Shown piece after piece: positions 59,653-64,000 of a DNA stretch of 64,000 bases. The position numbers and the translations under genes are program-made. Position 1 is the first letter of the stretch. Every line of letters begins with the position of its first letter. Below the pieces are notes generated by a model, which saw only the letters and a list, made by a program, of their open reading frames with translations, made no database searches and was not told where the DNA came from. The DNA lies in assembly GCA_029213005.1 (NCBI GenBank), contig JARGPI010000013.1, positions 62,001-126,000 of the forward strand, in the 5' to 3' direction. The DNA is from Verrucomicrobiales bacterium (lineage in GTDB: Bacteria; Verrucomicrobiota; Verrucomicrobiia; Verrucomicrobiales; DEV007).

Positions 59653-61875
59653 TTACGAAGCGTTAATAATGTCATTCAAAAGAGCGCAGGGGCGCATCGC
59701 TGCGTCCGCCAGTTTATCATCGGGCTGATAATACCCGCCGATATCAACCGGGCTTCCCTGAATTTCGTTCAGATAAGTCACAATTGCCTCTTCGTTTTCC
59801 GCTAACTTCCTGGCGATCGGTTCGAATTCGGCCTTCAGTGCCGAATCTTTGTCCTGTGAAGCCAGAGCTTCCGCCCAGTAGAGCGCCACGTAAAAGTGAG
59901 TGCCACGGTTATCAAGCTCGCCAGCCTTCCGGGAAGGTGCCTTATCGGTTAGGAGATATTTCGTATTCGCTTCGTCGAGGGTCTCGGCAAGAATCCGGGC
60001 CTTCGGATTGTCGAAGCGTTCCGCAAGGTGCTCCAGTGATACCGCGAGCGCGAGAAATTCGCCCAGAGAATCCCAGCGAAGGTGGTTCTCGGCGACGAAT
60101 TGCTGAACATGCTTCGGCGCGGAACCGCCGGCTCCGGTCTCAAAAAGACCGCCGCCATTCATCAAAGGCACAATCGAAAGCATTTTGGCACTGGTGCCCA
60201 CTTCCAAAATTGGAAACAGATCAGTCAGATAATCACGAAGCACGTTACCGGTTACCGAAATCGTCTCTTCGCCTTCCTTGATCCGCTTAAGAGTAAACAG
60301 GGTAGCTTCAGTCGGGGCCAAATAATGAAACTCAAGACCTGCGGTATCGTGCTCCTCAATGTAGCGGTGCACTTTTTTGAGGATTTCAGCATCGTGAGCC
60401 CGCTCGCTGTCGAGCCAGAAGACCGCCGGGGAACCGGTTGCTCTCGCCCGACTTACCGCCAGCTTAACCCAATCGCGAATCGGAGCATCTTTGACCTGAC
60501 ACATTCTCCAGATATCACCCTCATTCACATCGTGCTCGATCAGGATGTTTCCATCGGAGTCCACCACCTGAATTTTACCATTTCCAGGGCTCTGGAAAGT
60601 TTTGTCATGAGATCCATACTCCTCCGCCTTCTGAGCCATCAAACCTACGTTAGGGACGGTGCCCATTGTGGTTGGGTCGAAAGCGCCGTTTTCGCGACAG
60701 AAATCAATTGTAGCCTGGTAGACCCCTGCGTAGCAGCTGTCGGGAATCACGGCGAGCGCGTCGCGCGTCTTACCGTCTTTATCCCACATTTGACCGGAAC
60801 TGCGAATCATCGCCGGCATAGAGGCATCGATAATAATATCGCTCGGCACATGTAATCCAGTAATTCCGAGATCCGAATTCACCATAGCCAGATCCGGGCC
60901 GCTCTCATAAATCGCATTGATATCAGCGTTGATCTCTGCCTTTTTATCCGGAGACAATTCGTCGATTTTTGAAACGAGATCGCCGAAACCATTATTAAAA
61001 TCGACACCCAGCTCATCAAGAGTTTCCTGATGCTTGCTGAGCAAATCCTTGAAGAAAACCTCAACGGCGCACCCGAAAATAATCGGGTCAGAGACCTTCA
61101 TCATGGTTGCTTTCATGTGGAGCGAAAAGAGAATCCCCTCTTCCCGCGCCCGGGCGATTTGATCTTCCAGAAACTTTACCAGCGAATCCTTCCGCATCAC
61201 GGTTCCATCAATAATTTCGCCTTCCAGCAGAGGAGCAAAATCCTTAAGATTCGTCGTCTCACCGTCAGCCGATACAAAATCGATCTTGAACTGAGTCGGA
61301 GCGGCGATGGTGACACTCTTTTCATTGTTACGAAAATCGTCCTGAGCCATCGTCGCGACGTTGGTTTTCGAATCCTTTGACCAGGCACCCATGCGGTGCG
61401 GATTCTTACGGGCATATTCTTTTACCGCTTTAGGCGCCCGACGATCCGAGTTTCCTTCGCGAAGAACGGGGTTAACCGCACTCCCCTTAACCTTGTCATA
61501 CAACTTCTGAATTTTCTGCTCGTCCTCATTCTGAGGCTCCTCAGGATAATCGGGCAACTGGTACCCCTGACTTTGCAATTCTTTAATCGCCGCCTTCAGC
61601 TGGGGAACGGATGCACTCACGTTCGGCAACTTGATGATATTCGCCTCCGGAGTTTTCGCCAACGCTCCAAGCTCAGCGAGCGCATCTGGAACTTGCTGAT
61701 CTGCCGGAAGGTATTCCGCGAAAGTTGCCAGAATTCTGCCCGCCAGTGAAATATCACGAATCTCCACGTCGATACCGGAAGATTTTGTGTAAGCCTCAAT
61801 TATTGGCAAAAAGGAACGTGTCGCCAGTGCAGGTGCTTCATCAGTCTTTGTGTAAATAATCTTCGGATCAGGCAT
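59653..61875 (-). CDS. icd2: NADP-dependent isocitrate dehydrogenase, monomeric type
   Basis: A 740-residue enzyme of the monomeric IDH family, full length. Signature segments: IIYTKTDEAPALATRSFLPI at the N-terminus, NVSASVPQLKAAIKELQSQG, NPVLREGNSDRRAPKAVKEY with substrate-binding residues, SLHMKATMMKVSDPIIFGCA, and ETGAGGSAPKHVQQFVAENH near the NADP site. It converts isocitrate to 2-oxoglutarate with NADP+ in the TCA cycle. It is unrelated in length and fold details to the common dimeric IDH. It appears monocistronic, 65 bp upstream of the glycosidase gene start. Confidence 0.97.
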   Translation of the reverse strand: MPDPKIIYTKTDEAPALATRSFLPIIEAYTKSSGIDVEIRDISLAGRILATFAEYLPADQQVPDALAELGALAKTPEANIIKLPNVSASVPQLKAAIKELQSQGYQLPDYPEEPQNEDEQKIQKLYDKVKGSAVNPVLREGNSDRRAPKAVKEYARKNPHRMGAWSKDSKTNVATMAQDDFRNNEKSVTIAAPTQFKIDFVSADGETTNLKDFAPLLEGEIIDGTVMRKDSLVKFLEDQIARAREEGILFSLHMKATMMKVSDPIIFGCAVEVFFKDLLSKHQETLDELGVDFNNGFGDLVSKIDELSPDKKAEINADINAIYESGPDLAMVNSDLGITGLHVPSDIIIDASMPAMIRSSGQMWDKDGKTRDALAVIPDSCYAGVYQATIDFCRENGAFDPTTMGTVPNVGLMAQKAEEYGSHDKTFQSPGNGKIQVVDSDGNILIEHDVNEGDIWRMCQVKDAPIRDWVKLAVSRARATGSPAVFWLDSERAHDAEILKKVHRYIEEHDTAGLEFHYLAPTEATLFTLKRIKEGEETISVTGNVLRDYLTDLFPILEVGTSAKMLSIVPLMNGGGLFETGAGGSAPKHVQQFVAENHLRWDSLGEFLALAVSLEHLAERFDNPKARILAETLDEANTKYLLTDKAPSRKAGELDNRGTHFYVALYWAEALASQDKDSALKAEFEPIARKLAENEEAIVTYLNEIQGSPVDIGGYYQPDDKLADAAMRPCALLNDIINAS

Positions 61876-61980
61876 CGTAGAATAAGTTATAAGTTTCTAA
61901 AATCCGCATCAAATAGCTCAAATGTTTATCAAAATCAAAATTTAAAACCGGAACACTCCTCCAGTTAAGGTTGCGGGGCC

Positions 61981-62412
61981 TTGAAATCGCAGGCAGATAT
62001 CGGGATCGTGAAACTCTTAATCCACCTTGTACTCTGGATGGGCTGGCTCCTTCTGGCCACCTTTATCGTCGCCTCGATCGCTCTACTTAATGAGAAACCG
62101 GTCCCGGAGCCCCCCGATTCTGTCCTGAAGATCGCTTTACCAGTGATCGCTCTGCTCAGTGCGATTCTGGGCTGGTTTGCCATCCACCTGAAAAAGCACC
62201 TCTTCTGGATCAGACAGAATCTCTCAATTGAAAACGGAGCGGGTCGGGCCATTTTTCTCGGTTTCTCAATCGCGGCACTCACCGGCGGCGGTTTATCAGT
62301 TCTCGCACTCCTTGCACCACGTTTACTCTGGGGCGCCAATCTCTCTCCCTATTTTGGAATCACAGTGGGGATATTCTTTCTGGTTCTTCTTTTCCCCCGG
62401 TTGCCGAAATAA
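61981..62412 (+). CDS. hypothetical membrane protein
   Basis: A 143-residue protein from a TTG start at 61981; an internal ATG at 62038 would trim 19 residues. There are four hydrophobic segments: about 12-34 (LLIHLVLWMGWLLLATFIVA), 49-66, 88-108 and 122-138. I do not recognise a family. It diverges from icd2 and is followed by a strong terminator, so it is probably a single-gene unit. Confidence 0.65.
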   Translation: MKSQADIGIVKLLIHLVLWMGWLLLATFIVASIALLNEKPVPEPPDSVLKIALPVIALLSAILGWFAIHLKKHLFWIRQNLSIENGAGRAIFLGFSIAALTGGGLSVLALLAPRLLWGANLSPYFGITVGIFFLVLLFPRLPK

Positions 62413-62423
62413 CATGCTTCCGG

Positions 62424-62460
62424 AACAAAAAAAGGCCTTCTTTTCAGAAGGCCTTTTCAA
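62424..62460. terminator. bidirectional rho-independent terminator
   Basis: Perfect 10-bp arms AAAGGCCTTC (62431-62440) and GAAGGCCTTT (62447-62456), with an A-run before and T residues after. It is placed between the stop of the small membrane gene on the plus strand and the TolC-like gene on the minus strand. Confidence 0.88.
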
Positions 62461-62484
62461 CTGTTTTAAAAGAAACGTTTGATC

Positions 62485-64000
62485 CTAGTTTTCGGGGAAT
62501 CCCGCGTGGATCGTGTCCAGAGCATCTTCATTGGTGCGGAAAACACCCACATCATGACGCTTCAGAAGTGAACCCCGTGCTTTGTCCAGCGAAGTGAAAG
62601 CTACGTTGTAGGTCACTACACTTACCAGGAAGGCCTCTTCTGCCGCAAGGTTGCGATCAAGAGCATCGAGGATCAACTGAAGCTGATAACCGACGGAGTT
62701 TCCATTGGCATCAATGTTAAGTCGGTTTTCCAACTCTTTCACTTCCTCACGAGTTGCGAGAGCGGCCTGATACTTACCCTGCATGTCGCGATAAGCGGTT
62801 TGAAGCTCACGGTAGGCAACGATAGCTTCGAGAGCGATGTTGTCGATTGTGGTCTTCACGTTGTAAAGCTGCTGGCGAAGCTCATGACGACGACGCTCAT
62901 AGCGTGCCTTGGCATAGTTACGACCGAGAGGCACTTCGAAAGTGAATCCGGCAAGTGCGCCAGCGCCGTGATTCCACTGATCACTCCAAGCTGAACCAAC
63001 TTCCCGTGCATTTCCAAGACCTGCCTGAGTTCCCTCAAGAACCAGATTCAAGGTTGGAAGCAGCTCGTTTTTGCTCAAGTCGCGGCGGATACCGGCAGCC
63101 TGGGTTTGATAGAATGCTTCAAGCAATTCAGGGCGGTTGCTGATGGCTGCTCTCGCCACTTCGCGAACGTCCTCACGAGGTGCTGCGAGAATCGGACGGC
63201 TGCAGGGAATGATCTCAGTGCTTTTTCCAAGAGCGAAGTCAGGCCCGCTAACCAACGTCCGGAGACGGTCTTCAGCCAGACGGATTGACATTTCAGCGCG
63301 GACCAGCGCTGCATTGCGCTGAGCAACTGATGAACGAGCTCTCAATAACTCAGAAGCGTTAGCTTCAGGGTCAACTGTGGCACGCTCTTCCAACTGTGAA
63401 ACGATTCGTGAAGTCTGAGCTACCGCCAGGCTCTTCTGAACGAAGTTCGCACGAGCGAGATAAACACCCCAGTAAGTTCTGCTGATCTCCAAAAGATATT
63501 GCTCAAGCTGGCGAACATATTCCGTGACTCCCATCTTCGAGTCCAACATCGCGATTTTGATACCGGCGGTGTTGTAGTGGTAACCACCACCTTTAAGAAG
63601 CGGGTGGGAGATTGAGAGAATCACTTCCGACCCGGATTGTGGGTTGGGATTGAGGAACTGCGAATTGTTATTCAGCGTTGAAAGGCGGTTCGAGATCGAA
63701 ACCTCGGTACCAGTCTTTAACTTTTTCCGAACTCCGTATTCGCCTTCTTTCAAGTCCTGCTCAAAGCGAGCACGTGGATCCTGGCTGCCGGTTGTCAGTG
63801 TGCTGGATGTCGGCTCATCGGTGTGAGTGTAACGTCCGTCGATGAAAGCGATCATGTCGAACTGCCCATAAGCCTCTTGAACGCCTGTTTCACGAATCAC
63901 TGGAATCTCAGCGAAGCTCTTAATTTGGTGAGAGTGCCTCAACGCTTCACCGTAAGTGTCGCGAATCGTCCGGCGAATCGCGCCGTGCTCTCTCCAGACC
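62485..64000 (-). CDS. TolC family outer membrane efflux protein (5' truncated)
   Basis: The frame stays open to the last base of the window, so the start lies beyond 64000; about 504 residues are visible. The TolC/OEP fold shows as two repeats of long amphipathic helices with strand segments: SGSEVILSISHPLLKGGGYH, YLLEISRTYWGVYLARANFV, then AISNRPELLEAFYQTQAAGI, and LNLVLEGTQAGLGN. It forms the outer membrane channel of a tripartite efflux or type I secretion system. The partner membrane fusion protein and pump are not in the window and may lie beyond its end. It has its own terminator at 62424-62460. Confidence 0.9.
   Translation of the reverse strand, partial: VWREHGAIRRTIRDTYGEALRHSHQIKSFAEIPVIRETGVQEAYGQFDMIAFIDGRYTHTDEPTSSTLTTGSQDPRARFEQDLKEGEYGVRKKLKTGTEVSISNRLSTLNNNSQFLNPNPQSGSEVILSISHPLLKGGGYHYNTAGIKIAMLDSKMGVTEYVRQLEQYLLEISRTYWGVYLARANFVQKSLAVAQTSRIVSQLEERATVDPEANASELLRARSSVAQRNAALVRAEMSIRLAEDRLRTLVSGPDFALGKSTEIIPCSRPILAAPREDVREVARAAISNRPELLEAFYQTQAAGIRRDLSKNELLPTLNLVLEGTQAGLGNAREVGSAWSDQWNHGAGALAGFTFEVPLGRNYAKARYERRRHELRQQLYNVKTTIDNIALEAIVAYRELQTAYRDMQGKYQAALATREEVKELENRLNIDANGNSVGYQLQLILDALDRNLAAEEAFLVSVVTYNVAFTSLDKARGSLLKRHDVGVFRTNEDALDTIHAGFPEN

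Overview
The window looks like a chromosomal stretch of a Gram-negative member of the PVC superphylum, most likely a Verrucomicrobiota. Gram-negative envelope genes are present: lpxA, an LptD-type barrel, a TolC-type efflux protein and a small beta-barrel protein. A PSCyt1/DUF1549/DUF1553 protein paired with a DUF1501 protein is a hallmark of Planctomycetota and Verrucomicrobiota. Large zinc-ribbon Ser/Thr kinases with C-type-lectin-fold sensor ends point the same way. No species can be named from sequence alone. No rRNA, tRNA, CRISPR array, transposase, integrase or phage gene was seen.

Layout. 1-5188: two tandem paralogous membrane Ser/Thr kinases (kinase, TM helix, repeats, lectin fold), the first cut by the window edge. 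5254-7343: a PepSY / DUF2271 / DUF4198 operon with a candidate Fur box and a terminator. 7354-13412 (minus): a ceramidase-like secreted enzyme, a gene-free 480-bp stretch, then the translationally coupled DUF1501 and cytochrome/DUF1549/DUF1553 genes. 13575-16490: alpha/beta hydrolase, sugar isomerase-like TIM barrel, MidA-type methyltransferase. 16618-21435: M29-type aminopeptidase, rhomboid protease, parvulin, small membrane protein, nucleosidase. 21397-26704: mnmE (minus) diverging from radC, lpxA and lptD. 26812-32789: AEC transporter, secreted nitrilase-superfamily enzyme, pyruvate carboxylase. 32786-35911 (minus): LD-carboxypeptidase, long HPF, Amt.

36131-39000 holds a hemX-hemA-hemC tetrapyrrole operon. 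39005-47445 holds a HerA-like ATPase, an outer-membrane barrel, dihydroorotase, a membrane-anchored cytochrome c, YggS and an SSS symporter with its DUF997 partner. 47600-51413 holds DUF817, two secreted or anchored proteins and a Cys-rich lipoprotein. 51642-53669 encodes a pseudokinase fused to an FGE-sulfatase-like domain. 53852-64000 is nearly all minus strand: PhoH/PIN ATPase, LysR regulator, a beta-lactamase-fold/NamZ fusion, a phosphodiester glycosidase, monomeric isocitrate dehydrogenase and a TolC-like protein cut by the window end.

The least explained signal is a dispersed short repeat. A dyad core GTACAGGGTAC is repeated every 22 bp in arrays of two or three at four unrelated loci (15419-15457, 29169-29207, 38373-38411, 50840-50900). 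One array lies in frame inside hemC; another supplies the only Shine-Dalgarno-like bases before a methyltransferase start codon. A second theme is the recurrence of a cytosolic kinase or pseudokinase joined through one membrane helix to an extracytoplasmic C-type-lectin-type fold.
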